This document shows, piece by piece, positions 32,179 to 62,934 of a stretch of 64,000 nucleotides of DNA. The translations under genes and the position numbers were made by a program. A model generated the notes under the pieces. That model was not told the DNA's origin and searched no databases. It saw nothing but the letters and a program-made list of their open reading frames with translations. Source of the stretch: Bugula neritina (lineage: Eukaryota > Bryozoa > Gymnolaemata > Cheilostomatida > Bugulidae); contig OZ037772.1 in NCBI GenBank assembly GCA_964035545.1, positions 4,625,733 to 4,689,732 of the forward strand, in the 5' to 3' direction. The number at the start of each line of letters is the position of its first letter. Position 1 is the stretch's first letter.

Positions 32179-32402
32179 TTGAGATATTACGCTCTCATTT
32201 AATGCTCAGCAATGACATTAAATGATTGAGCACTCTCACCATGGTCACAAACTCCAGCTGCTAGCATTTTGCAATGCTCGTGACTCCTAGGTGACCCCTA
32301 GAGTCACTCGAGCACTCTGGCTTGAGTTTACACACCTTTCAAATATGCTTTAGTAAAACTATAAGTTTTACTATTGCGAAGGTGCGGCCCATGGTACTCT
32401 GT

Positions 32403-32449
32403 TCTGTGCTGATGAGGGGACAAATCCCGAAACAGCTGCTGTCCACAGA
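32403..32449 (+). ncRNA. Hammerhead ribozyme 3 (type I)
   Basis: Displaced by a further 271 bases; the stem II loop has ACAAA instead of ACAGA. The catalytic core and the stems are unchanged. Predicted cleavage after C32443. Confidence 0.92.
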
Positions 32450-32455
32450 TTGAGA

Positions 32456-32469
32456 TATAAATATATATA

Positions 32470-32504
<35 letters not shown>

Positions 32505-32506
32505 CA
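32456..32506. repeat. (TA)n tract to the right of the ribozyme array
   Basis: AAATATATATATATTTATATATATA..., ending before TTTCAGTACT. Confidence 0.85.
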
Positions 32507-33243
32507 GTACTATATAAGTAATGTGTGTGGCCTTTTTATGTACTCCAACTGATTGAACCTAACTTCTCAAATAAAATACAATTTACAAAACAACTTCATC
32601 TCACGCAGGTCATATATGCACAATATATCTAGTTGATTGCCTCATATAATCTTAATTAGCTTTCTGAGTGCACGGCAAGAAAAGCTGTTGTATAGACAGG
32701 GATATAATGTATATTATATATCATGAATAATTGAAATGAACTTGCTTAAAGTCATGTTGGAGTTACTTGCACCTGTGTGGTAATCCACTGAATAAGTTCG
32801 TCTACAGACAAGTTATTTACAACTTCTGGTCCAGCAGAGAAGGCTTTTAGCAACCAGACTTACATGTAACTTGAACGGAAGCTAATTAGGTGTAAGAACA
32901 GAATAAAACTTTTGCTAACGCAAATAAGCTGTATATTAGATAGTAGAATAGCAACACAACTTTGATATGGTAAAATATGTTGTATAAATTTCATTACTGA
33001 TAATTAACATATTATAATAATGCATATAAGCAGTGCAATTTCTGTTGAGTATATAATAATATACAGAAATATAATTACGATGTGAATGATATACACATTA
33101 TAATATACTTGACACTATCATGAGTGTGTGTATTGGTGAATTCTCTAGAATAAAATTATATACAGTCAGTGATCACAAATATTATCCATTTTATGTCCCA
33201 GTACCTCACTGAGCTGATTATTAGTAAACTGTAGCTGATAAAT
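32507..33243. other. 3' flank of TRIM-1
   Basis: AT-rich, no gene seen. 33000-33140 resembles 43550-43690 downstream of TRIM-2 (shared CATATAAGCAGTGCA and GACACTATCATGAGTGTG), so it is part of the TRIM duplication unit. Confidence 0.5.
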
Positions 33244-39878
<6,635 letters not shown>

Positions 39879-42800
39879 TATACTTTGCAAATGCTCTAAG
39901 AAAACAAGTTTCAATTGAAGTTATGAGGTAAACACCATTATATTTACAAGCAATCTTTATTTGGTTATACAAATTGCTTGCCTTTATAGAAATTTGAACC
40001 AGAGACCTGCGGCCTACAAGCTGACATGCCAACCATTACACCAAAAGGGCTGCTAGCTAAGCTCAATGCTATAGGGAGCCATATTAAAACTTCCATAATC
40101 TTTCGAAGCTTTCAAACTGCTAGCTTAATTTTGATAAATGAAGTTACTAAGTGTTCAACCTACCTGCTAGTTGTCAGTGTGCCGCAAAATGTTAGCCAAT
40201 ACACAAATGACTGTAAATAATGATGTTGTGCTGTTATAGATAAAGGGGCGGGTATGTTATGAGTCACCTGACATACAATAACCATGTAATGTCATGATTT
40301 AGTACAGTGGCTGTTGTTATCTAAACATAATAATGTTATCAGTGTTTACACATTATTGTCTCTATCTAATTTCAGTACTAAATATCAAGGACAGATTGTG
40401 CTCTAAACTAGGAATTATAGTTTCTATATTCTTCAGTTATGTAACAATAGTTTGTGTGATATGAATATGGTATATTTTTTCAAGTATAAATTTTCTGCAT
40501 TTTCTTAAATGTATGTTATGAAAAATTTGGTTCTACTTCTTTTATAAATTACAATGAATGTATAGCAGATCGATCATATTCCTGAGTTTTTTGCTTATAG
40601 CATGTACAGCAGTAATTTTCATTCTATATTGTATTAAATGTGTTGTATTACAAAAGTTTACTATGACACTATCCTAAAAACTGATGTAATGTAGAAACTC
40701 CTGGTTGAATGTAGAATCTGACTAGAGAATGACACTTGACAAAAATCTCTTACCTTAGCAGACACTCTGTGAATTAGGGAAGAATCAAATGAGTGACAGG
40801 TAACTCATAGTAGCTGTTGAAACTTCAGAGAAAATGAATTTGTAAACAGAAACTGTGCTTTGCCTAACGCCAGCTCCTAATAACACAGCAAATTTTGGCG
40901 TTAAATGATTGGTTTTCTTATATCCCAGTAAAATTTATATTCCTTTCTTTGGAAAGTTACAGTCTCTCTATCAGAGTATGTAAATGCTAAATGGAAGTCA
41001 ACTATTCTACTTATTAACCAACTTAGCTGTGCCAGTGTTCCTACAGCATGTGATGTAGTGTTAATATGTGTGGGCTCTCAGGTGACATACCCTAACTCTA
41101 GTATAAATAGTCTAGTCATGTGATATTAACTTCAGGCTACATTATATCACATGAGCATGTTTATCTCAAATATTATATCTATATTAAACACTATATATAA
41201 TGATAAGAAATGTCAAACTATTAATAAAGTTTGTTTAGTACTTGAATTGCGACAAATTTTAGATAACAGTTTTTCAATTAGAGTTGCTCTGTAGATAAAA
41301 ATTACCTATCGTGTGAAACTACACTGTAAATTTTTTCTCAAATCAACTTACTAAGAGCAACCTACAGTATATATTATTCACTTTTGCTATGGTTAAACAT
41401 GTAATCAGCAGTATTTCACATTTGTAATGTAAACTTAGTTCCGTATGGTTCCATGCAATCTAGCTTCATGAGCAAGCTATAAAATGTATGCAAAAGACTT
41501 TTAATAATGCATTACAGTTGAGGATAAGTCATCTGATGAAATCGATTATACAACAGCTAAAATGTGTTGCCATCTTTCTCTTTCTAATATGTTGTCATGC
41601 ATTTAGTATAACAAAATGGCTCGCTTTAAATACAAGAGTCTAACTCTGTTAATGATATAGACCAGGACTTGAGTTTAATCATAATATTCAGGCTGCTACA
41701 GGGAAGTGTGTATTATAATAAGCAAACACAAAATTACTATTTTATGTTATGATTTCGTTAATATATATTAGCAAATAATATCAGTTTTTCCTTCTTCCCA
41801 TTTATATAGCTTTATCCCTTTCCTTCATTATAGATTATGTTCCTCAATTTATATAAATTATTATAGGAGTTGTACCCTTTCACACTAATTATAGAAAAGT
41901 TGCTCATTAAGCTCTCAGGAGTAGACTGTGGCACGTTTACAGATAATCTAATTTCATTGTCCACACTATAACAAGTCCTTCCGAGAATATGGAGTGGTTT
42001 CAGCAAACATCTGGATGTGAGGATTAAGTAGAAGCTGACACTTATATATACAACACAATGTGTTTGTTAATGATTTTTCCTCCCCGAAGCTTCGATTGAT
42101 GAGCTATTAATTGTTGAGTCACTACTAAAAACTTTTTGACTCCATATTATAGATTGAGGTTTCAAATTAGCAGGTTTTGAATATGCTAGTCTCCACTGTA
42201 ATTAATTAGATCTCTTTGACTTTTTATGATTCTACCACTAAATAATGTTAGCACCACTAAAAGTAGCATGCTACTGAAAACATTGACAAGCTGCTCATTG
42301 TTGAGTTGCTCATAAAAATTTATTGACTTCCTTTTATGGATCGAAGTTCTAAATAAAGAAAATTTGAATAAATAGTTAATTGTTGTCAATTACACATCAC
42401 AATAATGCTTTATATTGTTTGAATAAACTCTGTTGGTTGATAAAACATTATTATGGGATTGAGAGCTTTAAAGTCTGGCTATACATACTCGTGAGAATCA
42501 CATGAGTCATGTGACAATTTTGTATGGTATCCTCTCAATGCTGACCCGCCACATGCTTGTTGAACAAATCAATACATAAAAAAATATTCTGAGAGAATGG
42601 GTCTTGCAACACAAGATAAAACCACTCTAGCTGCTACCTGTCAAACTAGTTTTGAGGATGGCTCTAGTTTCTATATTTGTTCACATGGTAACAAGCCATT
42701 AAATTACAATATCACACTGGTGATTAAACATATCTCTCTTGTTATTAGCATTAATAAAAAAGTGTATGATGAGGACAATTCTTCATTTATACCATTCCAC

Positions 42801-44057
42801 TATTTTGCAGTTTCTGTAGCCAGAACTCGCAAAACATCATCTCAATTGTTAGGTTCAACTGTTGTTGTGTGTTTATAATCAAAGTAAGATTTGTCCGACA
42901 GGCATCTCCGTAACCAAACTTCATTTATGATATTCTATTGTTGAAAAACACCAAACCGGGCAGCAAAAAACAGGAAACATGATATAACTGTAATAATAAT
43001 TGTTGTTAAAATTCTTTTGACCAATCAAGTGGTACTTATTATCAACTACGCTTTTTTTTCTATCATCTTAGCTGTGTGCACTTAGTGAACACAATTTCAT
43101 ACGGATTCTTTCAAATTTAATTGTATGTCTTGTCGTTTCCTGTAAATTATAGACTATATCTTGTGATTCTTATGAGTGTGTGCCCAGCCTTCACTGTAAA
43201 TACTGGCAGAATGGCTGATCACACATGCTTAGTAGACAATCCAAACTCATAATGAATATGACTCATTAGAGAAAGTATGTATAATTTGTAAATATCACTT
43301 TTAAAAGAAACCATACATAAGTATATCAACTTTTGTAAAAAAGCTGTTTTAGATTTGTCAGTGCATAACCTAGCTCAGCAGTAATATTTTGAAAAAATCA
43401 ACAATAAACACACTTTATTAGGTAATACCTAATGACTACATATAGTTGTTTTATATTACCTAATGAAGTTATACAATTTACTTCACTATATATTAAATAT
43501 TGATATTGAGTTATAAAGTGAAAGAAATTGCAAAACTAAAATTACTAATCAACATCAAATACTGCATATAAGCAGTGCAGCTGTCCTGTGGTACATATGA
43601 ATATTTACTGAAGTACAATCACACTGTAATTGAAATACACAATATATTATATCTGACACTATCATGAGTGTGAGTTTTGATGAACTCCCCGACACACTTT
43701 GCTAAAACGTCAAACATAATGTCAAATATCAGTTCTCAAAGCCTGCTATTTGGTATGATTTATGACACCTCATTGATTCATATCCAATGAGTTGACATGA
43801 ATGCCTCTCCATCCAATAAGAGCGCAGCGTTTTTTGATTAGGCAGTTTTTGATATTTAAAGTACCGTGACGTCGCACGGTCAGCCCATAGTTTTTTTAAA
43901 AATTGCTAAAATTTGACGTTACCCTCGATGTTACCGCAAGATGTGTCTGAGGAGTCATGTAATGAACACAATTTGTTGCCAGTGATTACAGAAAAACTGT
44001 CCAGTTTACTATGTGTACCTCACTGAGCTGAGTATTAGTAAACTGTAGCTGATATAT
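39879..44057. other. Intergenic region between TRIM-1 and TRIM-2
   Basis: Contains the presumed TRIM-1 promoter (not identified), a tRNA-like head near 40000, and AT-rich DNA. A GC-richer patch at 43780-43920 (ACCGTGACGTCGCACGG) stands out but matches no family I know. The 93-codon plus-strand frame at 42597-42878 has no recognisable family. Confidence 0.5.
39980..40062 (-). repeat. tRNA-like sequence, probably the head of a SINE
   Basis: On the minus strand, GCCCTTTTGGTGTAATGG resembles the 5' end and A box of a tRNA gene (TGGTGTAATGG). About 35 bases later GGTTCAAATTTC resembles a B box. Acceptor pairing is partial (GCCCTTT with AAAGGC), so a decayed tRNA-derived SINE is more likely than a working tRNA gene. 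Confidence 0.45.
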
Positions 44058-55379
<11,322 letters not shown>

Positions 55380-58300
55380 CTTGATTGTAGGAACAAAGAT
55401 TCTGCAAAACATACACATATACCCATAGCATATCTTTTTACAGTATATCTATGAAAGGTTGTTTTTCACCTTGAACCAGTCAAGAAACCGAGCTACTAAG
55501 TTCTAAGTCTCAACCAGATTATCAGCAACAAACCACACATTAAGATATAAAAATATGTTAAACAAAGCTGCTCATGCAGTAATATATCTGGTATGCGGGA
55601 TTGTGAAATAGAATAATTAGTATTATAGCTAAATATTCATTGAAGCAAACAGTGTGCTTATAGCTCACAAAAATCATATCAATCTTTCAGCTTCCAATGA
55701 GACTGTGTCAGTTCTGTTGCAATTTCAGTCCATTGTCACATTTCAAGCCCTATATGTATTATAATATAATACATACAATAATACAATTTCACAGTAAGGG
55801 TGAATACACGTCATATTATGACGTTTATTCACCCTCATTGTGAAATTTATAAAATCTATAAAACAACGTTGTGTGATGTACATAGCTATAATAGTATTCT
55901 GCTCTGTATAATCAATGTATCATATGACAAGGAAAGGGGCCATGCCAGGTTTCTATTTTGTTCTACTATAACACCTACTATTACATAAGATTTGAGTGTA
56001 ACTTAAATGTTTATAATAAACAACCGATCGATGTCTGAACATATCACTTATAATAGATAAGTAAAACTACGTTCATCTAGCCAATTTACTTGTAACAAAG
56101 AGCAAGAAATGTGGAGAAATTATACAATGCAAATTATAGTAAGCCCAAAACTCGTCTCATTTGAAGAATATCAAAATATTTGAGTAAATTAAAAATACTA
56201 AAAAATTCTTTCTTTTAATGACACAAGTGATGTAGAGATGGAGTCACTGCAAATATTGCACTTGGAAGAGCGTAGTATATGATTATTATGTATACAACCA
56301 GTATAAACTTACAAATATAAATATTGATGGTACAGTTATATTACTCACATCAGATGTTGAGATGATCAAGAGTCAGAATGTGCAGGCTGTATGTAGACTG
56401 AATGACTGCCAAATGCTGATTATATTAATTCAAATTACATGATTTGTTTAGGTTTAAAAATTGATAGAATGAGGCTTTTGTGTTTCACAACAAATTATTC
56501 ATTCATTATAATTATGCATTGCATGATTGCAGTTAATTTGTCAATATACATAACAATCAGAGCAGGAGGTTGAAATAATAACTCTATATTGATACTAAAA
56601 ACTAAATATATAACCTATACATATGTTGTTTTATGTGCCTAACAACATAATTGTAATAATACAAAAGAGCTATGCATAGCGACAAAGCTAATGGCTCAGT
56701 CACACTGCCCATCAGTATTATGAAGACTCTGACCCAAACTGGGATATAATAGTTCATGCAATAAATAATGATGAAATTTTAAAAAAGGAAATTCAGACAG
56801 TTGGAGACAAAGCACAATAACAGTACAGTGAGAAAGCAAATGTTCTCCTTTACAACAATAAAGAAAGTTCCCACCTAACCCAGCTTTTGACTAAAACTGA
56901 GAACTAAAACAGACAACTAGTAATATTGTATCTACAGTCTTTAGTACACAGCAAAATATGTTTTGTTTGCGTATATCCTACAGAACATTTCAGAGTGTTG
57001 GATAAAGAGTCAATTCTGGTATTTGTGGCATTACAGAACGAGTAGGAAATTATACCTATAAGGGAGGTAATATATATATAGTACTGCTAGAAGAAAACAG
57101 TCATCATGATGCTTGTGTCAGAATGTCCCAAGATATGTATATAAGGAGTGTATAGCATGTCTGCAGCAGTCGCGGGGAGAGAAGATATCAGTATAGAAAT
57201 ATATAAGTATGCAAGACAACTTGGCTTCAAGCGCCTTTTATTATCCCTAATTATAGAGACGATGACTTCTAGTAAAAAAAAGATAAAGCCCCATGACCAT
57301 GCATAAAATATTGTTGGCAGACTACCAGGGGTTGCTAATTGCTAACTACACACCCATCATGAAGACGAGACTAAAAAATGCTCTTTAAAGCAAGAGTCTC
57401 GAACCGAGCTAATGAAATATTGAGCACAAGCACAGACTAGTACCACAGCTAAGTTCAGAATGAAATTAATAAAGCTAGCAAGTAGGAAGATGTTGAGCTT
57501 TCACAGATAAAGTCATTGAAATGCTTGGTATAAAAAACAATTCAACCCATAAATAACGGGCAATGCAATCAAGGAGTAGAGAAAAAATCGGAAGACAAGT
57601 TACAAAACGGGTTTCAACATATTCGCAAGATGCTGATGTATAAATATTCGACTAACATTTTTTTATTGCAACAAGATGTGTCTGCTGACACAGCACTTAG
57701 TATATCAAGTAAATTCTCTAAAACTAAGATTTTGCAATACATTTGTAGAATTATAGCCTGGAAAAGTAACAACTAAATTGAGAATAAAGAATAACTAAAA
57801 AGTAGCAGGGGTAACTTAACGATGTGACCATGTAGATGAGGAAGAGAAGACTGTAATGGTATGTGTATGTATGCAGAAGAGGCAAAGCAGAGGACATGAA
57901 CAGAGTAGGCATCATCAGTTCTATTCAAGAAAAAAGAACAGCTAGGAGAAGGAACTAAATGGTACCATCAAATTATATATGAAAGCATGAAAATTGAATT
58001 GGACACGATAAGTGACAAAGTTGGATATATTGGAGATGACTATACAGAACCCTGTTACCCACAATGACTGAAATGGATGCGATGAAAATACGCGGAAAGA
58101 TTTCTTTAGACTTAGGTTTCTAGGCTGTAAACAATGTTTTTAATATGTTTTTACAACTTTTTAGCAGCTAACTTTAGCTGTTATATATTGTAATTTTATG
58201 CAATCCAATTATTTTCACAACCATTTGAATCCACAATCTAGACAGAAAAAGATTTCTTTAAAAAAGAGCTTTTCATACGTTTGCAGCAAAGCAACTTAAG

Positions 58301-58800
58301 CACATTGATTGAAAAATTGTATTTTATTGTAGTTTTATATAATAAATATTTGTGCGTTTATATTTGCATACATAATTGATAGTTTTGCAACTGATAATTA
58401 AACTCTTGCAAAAAACGTAATAAATGAGTTTTTTGTAAGCAAAAAAACAATGTCCCTTTGATTATAAGTTTATAGTTCAATGGTAACACACTAAAATATG
58501 AATTACCAATACATTTCAAAAAAGTCAAATGCAACAGATTTTCTCTAAAATTGCTACCAGAGCCTTATAAAATGTATATGTTAATGCTTGCTGAAATTAT
58601 TATGATACTCTTTTCTAGAGGTTATTATTTACTGGCAGTACCATTGTGTAACGCAAAATACACGTAATTATAGAAATAATGACATTAGCCATTAATAGAA
58701 AAGTTTCACTATTTCAATATTTCTAAACTTTTACACCATGGTTAAAGCAACTCAAGGATCATGTCACCCTATCTTCCAATTAGTATTGTAATTGAATTAT
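55380..58800. other. Region upstream of TRIM-2
   Basis: 3.4 kb of AT-rich DNA. The TRIM-2 promoter should be near 55380-55500, but I cannot point to it. No other gene, RNA or complete repeat recognised. Confidence 0.55.
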
Positions 58801-58805
58801 ATGTG

Positions 58806-58888
58806 TCATCCCAGATAGACGCTTCCCAGTTAAACGATAGACTAAACTTCCTACTTAGACATTTTACACTTGGACGCCTCCCACTTAG
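58806..58888. repeat. Left arm of a distant inverted repeat
   Basis: TCATCCCAGATAGACGCTTC...; about 58 bases match, with few differences, the reverse complement of 61720-61783. The arm consists of degenerate AGACGCTTCCCACTTAGA-like words. No clear target duplication is seen. Confidence 0.7.
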
Positions 58889-59519
58889 ATGTTATTTATT
58901 TATATTGGTACAATATATATTGTATGTATGTGCAATTATTAAAATATTATTTAAATCTTATATGTGTATTTAAATAAAGCACGTATTGAGGGCATAAATA
59001 AATCTCTTTGATCTGCATTAACATATTATTTTACATATCTTTTGCTTATTGTTTAAACAGATATTTTGGTTAATAAGTTTTAAATACTTAAAAATAATGT
59101 TTATTATTAATATATTACTGGTTTTTGTCCCACACAAATCTATGAAAATTAAAGTATTATTCTAGATAATTTACGCTTACTATTACAGCTATTAGCATTT
59201 TAGCTATTTAGCAATCAATACAACAGTTATATAGGTATACATATATTTAAATATAAGTATATTACTATAAAATTATATGGAACCAAAATAAAAAACAGCT
59301 TTTAACTGACAAGTGTCCATCTCATCTCATCTCATATAATTAATCTCACTCGGAGCGCTTTGGCTCCTTTATCGAGATGCAGTGGTGTATGAACAATTGT
59401 TTAAATTATCAGTAGTAAGGAAGAAAACCATTTTGTCTACGAGATAAGAATATAGTTAATTATGCTTTGATTCAAAGCTCAATAGCTAGCTACTGCCAGG
59501 AGAGAAAAAAAAGAAAAGA

Positions 59520-61714
59520 AGTAAATAAATAAATAAATATACACCGCACAGCTTCAGATGATATAAAGCAGAGTCGGTGTAAAGTGCTTATAATCAGTTA
59601 GGCAAAGCAGCTAGAATCATTAGAAAAGTTTATGGATGCGATGTTTATATGAATGTTTGGCAGTTTTGGTATTGATATTGCCCTTAATAGCACCATGTCT
59701 GGTATTGTGTGACTCTGCAAAATGAAGGGAGAACCGGTCTTGGTCTATAGCGGCACTACCAGAAAGCATACGAAAGTACATTTTTTGGTTTGCATTGTTA
59801 CGTCTTTGTGCAAGGCTATCCCAATTAGAATTTGTCATGAGCTCAGTTATATGATCTGGTTTTCTCTTACAGAATGTCCACCTGAAGGCTTTTCTATTTA
59901 TACCTTCTATGATGTTGATGTTTTCTAATTTAAATGGAGACCAGGTGTGGGTCGCAAATTCTAGTATAGGGCGACATACTGTTTTATAAGCTATGGCTCT
60001 GGTTTTACTTTTAGCCTTTTTTAGACAGCGCATCAGCATGTGTAATAATTTATTAGCTTTTGAGCAAATGTTTATTATATGTTGATCGAATGACAGTTTA
60101 TTATCAATCGTGACACCAGGGTATAATATTTTGTCAACACATTGTAAGGGGTCATTATTCATGCTGTATTGAGACACTAGAGGATTTACAGTGGAGCGTT
60201 GAATTGTCATATGCTCACATTTATTTATATTGAACTTTATCTGAGAACTGTCTGCTCAAGTTATAAGATGGTATAAGTCATTCTGAAATAAACTAGAATC
60301 AGCAGGTGTTGTGATTGGTTTGTACAATAAGAAATCATTTGCATATAGTTTAAGCTTGCTGTTGGCTACCGCAGAGTGCATGTCATTTATGTACACATTA
60401 AATAACAATGGTCCTAATACACTGCCTTGGGGCACTCCTGAAGTCACATGTCTAGTGGCCGATTTGACGTTGTTGAAACAGACTGAAAGTAGACGGCTCT
60501 GAAGCCATGAAAAAATCCACTTTTATCAGCTATTCCAATATTTAGCAGTTTAACCTGTAGTTCATGGTGCGACACAACGTCAAAGGCCTTTGAAAAATCC
60601 AAGACAGCGAGGTCAACCGGTATCATTTTGTCGAAAAAATCTATAAATTCACTCACGGTATTCAGCAACTGAGTATCGCAGCCATGATTTGTCCTGAAGC
60701 CATGTTGGTGTGGATAAAACTGGTCATTTGATTCTAGGAAACAGTTGATATTATGTGATACGATATGCTCGAAGATTTTGGATATGATAGAAGTGAGTGA
60801 TATTGGCCTGTAATTCAGCGGGTCTGTACGACTTCCTTTCTTGAAGATCAGTACAATGTTTGCTGTTTTCCTGTCTTGTGGTGTCTGAGATGTATCTTAA
60901 AAGTACTGAAAAACCTTTGTCAGGGGCTCATATATATAATGTGCAATATATTTTAGAAGTGCAGGAGAAAGTTCCTCTGGGCCAGCACCTTTTCGTGGAT
61001 CGAGTTTGGTGAGCTGTGTTAGGACTCCCCGAGGATCAAATTGTATAGGGGATGATATAGTTTGAGGTGGAATGCAGGGAGGGATACTACCATCATCAAT
61101 AGAAAACACAGAAGCAAAGGAGTCCGCAAAAGATTCAGCTATAGCAGTATTGTTGTTAGGGGGGATGTTGTCTAGTTGACGTACAGTATTTGAGCTGCCC
61201 TTTTTACTTGCTATGAACCAATAAAGAGGTTTTGAATCACCCTGCTCTAATGTATTGCATATGTGTTTGTTTATATAATTATTATAGTCCCTGTTACACA
61301 ATTTCTTGCAGTACCGGGACTGGGTGGCATGTTTTAAAATGTTGTGCGGGGTGCGATCGTTAAGGCAAGCTAGGTGAAGGTGTTTTCTTTTTCTGATCTC
61401 ACTTTTAGTTTCTTGGGATATCCAGAGTTCTGATTTTTTCTTTCTAAATTTGTATGGGATATTGGAATGTGCTACCTGAAGTATTCCAGATTTGAGATTA
61501 TGCCATAACTGTTCAGCGCTACATTTCTTAGAGATACCTGAGGTGATTTTACAATGTAGGGAGTAACAGTCGACGGTGATGTTCGTTATGCCTGCCTTTT
61601 CAAATTGCCAATATGGTTTTAGTTTGGTTAAGGATGCTGTCCTTTTAATGACATTATCCGCCAACACATTGAAATTGATAATAAAATGGTCAGAGCAGGA
61701 TGACTCAACTCGGG
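59520..61714 (-). pseudogene. 5'-truncated, inactivated Jockey/CR1-type LINE
   Basis: On the minus strand, the end of an endonuclease-like domain (CSDHFIINFN) is followed by an RT: NYRPISLTS and HGFRTNHG (60700-60850), LDFSKAFDVVSHHEL, GVPQGSVLGPLLFNVYINDM and a C-terminal part (59620-60210, with VTIDNKLSFDQHI and CRPILEFATHTW). Lesions: TAA at 60897-60899, a frameshift near 60510, TGA at 60256-60258, and the catalytic YADD is YAND (about 60345). The 3' tail on this strand is TATTTATTTATTTATTTAC at 59520-59540. It is a dead copy. Confidence 0.85.
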
Positions 61715-61719
61715 GGTTA

Positions 61720-61783
61720 GTGGGAAACGTCTAAGTGGAAAGTTTAGCCTATCGTCTAACTGGGAAGCGTCTATCTGGGATGA
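61720..61783. repeat. Right arm of the distant inverted repeat
   Basis: Ends ...GAAGCGTCTATCTGGGATGA; pairs with 58806-58888. The LINE begins immediately beside it. Confidence 0.7.
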
Positions 61784-62797
61784 AACCTTGAAATATATAA
61801 TATGTCTTTACACTCACCGTTTTTAACCTATAATAGCTGTCTTTGCAAACTTAGCATCGAGAAAATTTTTTAGTATTTGGGTTAGCTTGAATTATTGATT
61901 TACTGAATTTGCCCAACAAGCAGATTACTACAGTCATGTTTGAACTTTTTGTAATTTATTCAGAGTGACCTATACTGTATATGACATTATAGGGATTCAT
62001 CCCACTCAATAAACTTATCTTCTTTAAGCAGAGACTGTTGCACTTTGCACTGGAGAAAAACATTCAATTGGAGTTATCTTTTCTTGGTAAACTTTAAAAA
62101 ATGTATATTTTCTTTATCAGAGAATAATTATTTATTTGTAGATAAAGAGAATAAAAATACCGCACCTGGAAATTGCCTTCTCTCTTGCAGTACCAAAACC
62201 TTAAATGTTAATTAGCCAGATTCTCACAATATCCCAATAACTATCACAAATGAGACTAGAGAGTCACGTAACTTGTTGTATTATGTTTTCACGAATGAAC
62301 ACACTCTATTATGAAATATTCTGATGACTGTACACATAAGACATGTCAGTAAAATATTTGGTAAATTAGTATGTTTAGACATATATTTAGGTAAATTATA
62401 CCAAGGGGCAGCCTTTGCCTAATGGCCTAGTAAACTTAAAATCAAGGGATTGAGTCCAAACACTGGCAGCGGTGTTAGAAATAGCATCAAATCACAGTCT
62501 TACGACGCAACAAGCTTTTTGAAAGATTTCTTATCACAGGTTCTCACAGGGGTAGCAACTAAAAATTACTTAAAAGTTTGTTACAGCAAGTTTTGGCTGT
62601 TCTATATAGAACTAAACTATAATACTGATCAAAGTGTAAGGATACCGTAAGTGAAATGTGTATGTCTTTAGAATAATGAGTGTGTGTGCTGATAAATCAA
62701 AATACATATTGCATATATACATTCTAGGAATACAAATAGTTTCCAATTCATATCTCAGTGCTTCTGATTGACTGTTACAAAGCTGTTGACGACAATC
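61784..62797. other. 3' flank of TRIM-3
   Basis: AT-rich, with a tRNA-like sequence at 62404; otherwise nothing recognised. Confidence 0.5.
62404..62472 (+). repeat. tRNA-like sequence, possible SINE head
   Basis: GGGGCAGCCTTTGCCTAATGG has an A-box-like TTTGCCTAATGGCC; GGATTGAGTCCAAAC about 30 bases later resembles a B box. Decayed and short; a tentative call. Confidence 0.35.
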
Positions 62798-62934
62798 TCA
62801 GCATTGTATGGTGTATTTCTTGAGACCGTCTATACCACTTGCTAAAAACACAATGTTCCTGTTATACACAGCAATGTCCTTCACCCAGCTTCTCACATCT
62901 AGAGTTCGTCTAGGAATCCTAAGCACCAGTTGAC
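62798..62934 (-). CDS. TRIM-3: last exon of a third TRIM-type gene, rest outside the window
   Basis: Acceptor tttacag, then 137 bases ending TGA. The product (GQLVLRIPRRTLDV, then WVKDIAVYNRNIVFLA, ending KKYTIQC) aligns with the last exons of TRIM-1 and TRIM-2 (GQLVLTVPRESLGV, WVRDIAVYNSDTVFLA, RRYTIKY) and has the same phase; it is one codon longer. It is the end of the beta-propeller. The 1 kb to its right (62935-64000) would be its last intron and shows nothing else. Confidence 0.8.

Larger units (their letters stand above)
31637..32458 (+). mobile_element. Retrozyme-like array: three 271-bp units with hammerhead ribozymes
   Basis: Three head-to-tail units start with TTGAGATATTACGC at 31637, 31908 and 32179, plus the first bases of a fourth at 32450-32458. 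Units differ by only a few substitutions. Each contains one complete hammerhead ribozyme, so a transcript of the plus strand would be cut into 271-nt monomers beginning CACAGATTGAG. Such tandem units with type I hammerheads and a short stem III are known from metazoan retrozymes and from Penelope-like elements. No ORF, LTR or RT is in the units. The array lies in a TA microsatellite and is bordered by TTGAGATAT on both sides. Each unit also contains a perfect hairpin (AGTAAAACT...AGTTTTACT). Confidence 0.88.

Noticed and set aside
31637-32458. CRISPR-like or ordinary satellite reading of the 271-bp repeats
   Set aside because: The unit is too long, there are no spacers, and the hammerhead explains the periodicity; eukaryotic context.
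42597-42878. 93-codon plus-strand ORF in the TRIM-1/TRIM-2 intergenic region
   Set aside because: No family resemblance, no paralogue in the other duplicated intergenic region, and no recognisable splice or promoter context.
43740-43920. GC-richer patch with ACCGTGACGTCGCACGG
   Set aside because: Not repeated in the window, with no TIR, box or reading frame I could support.
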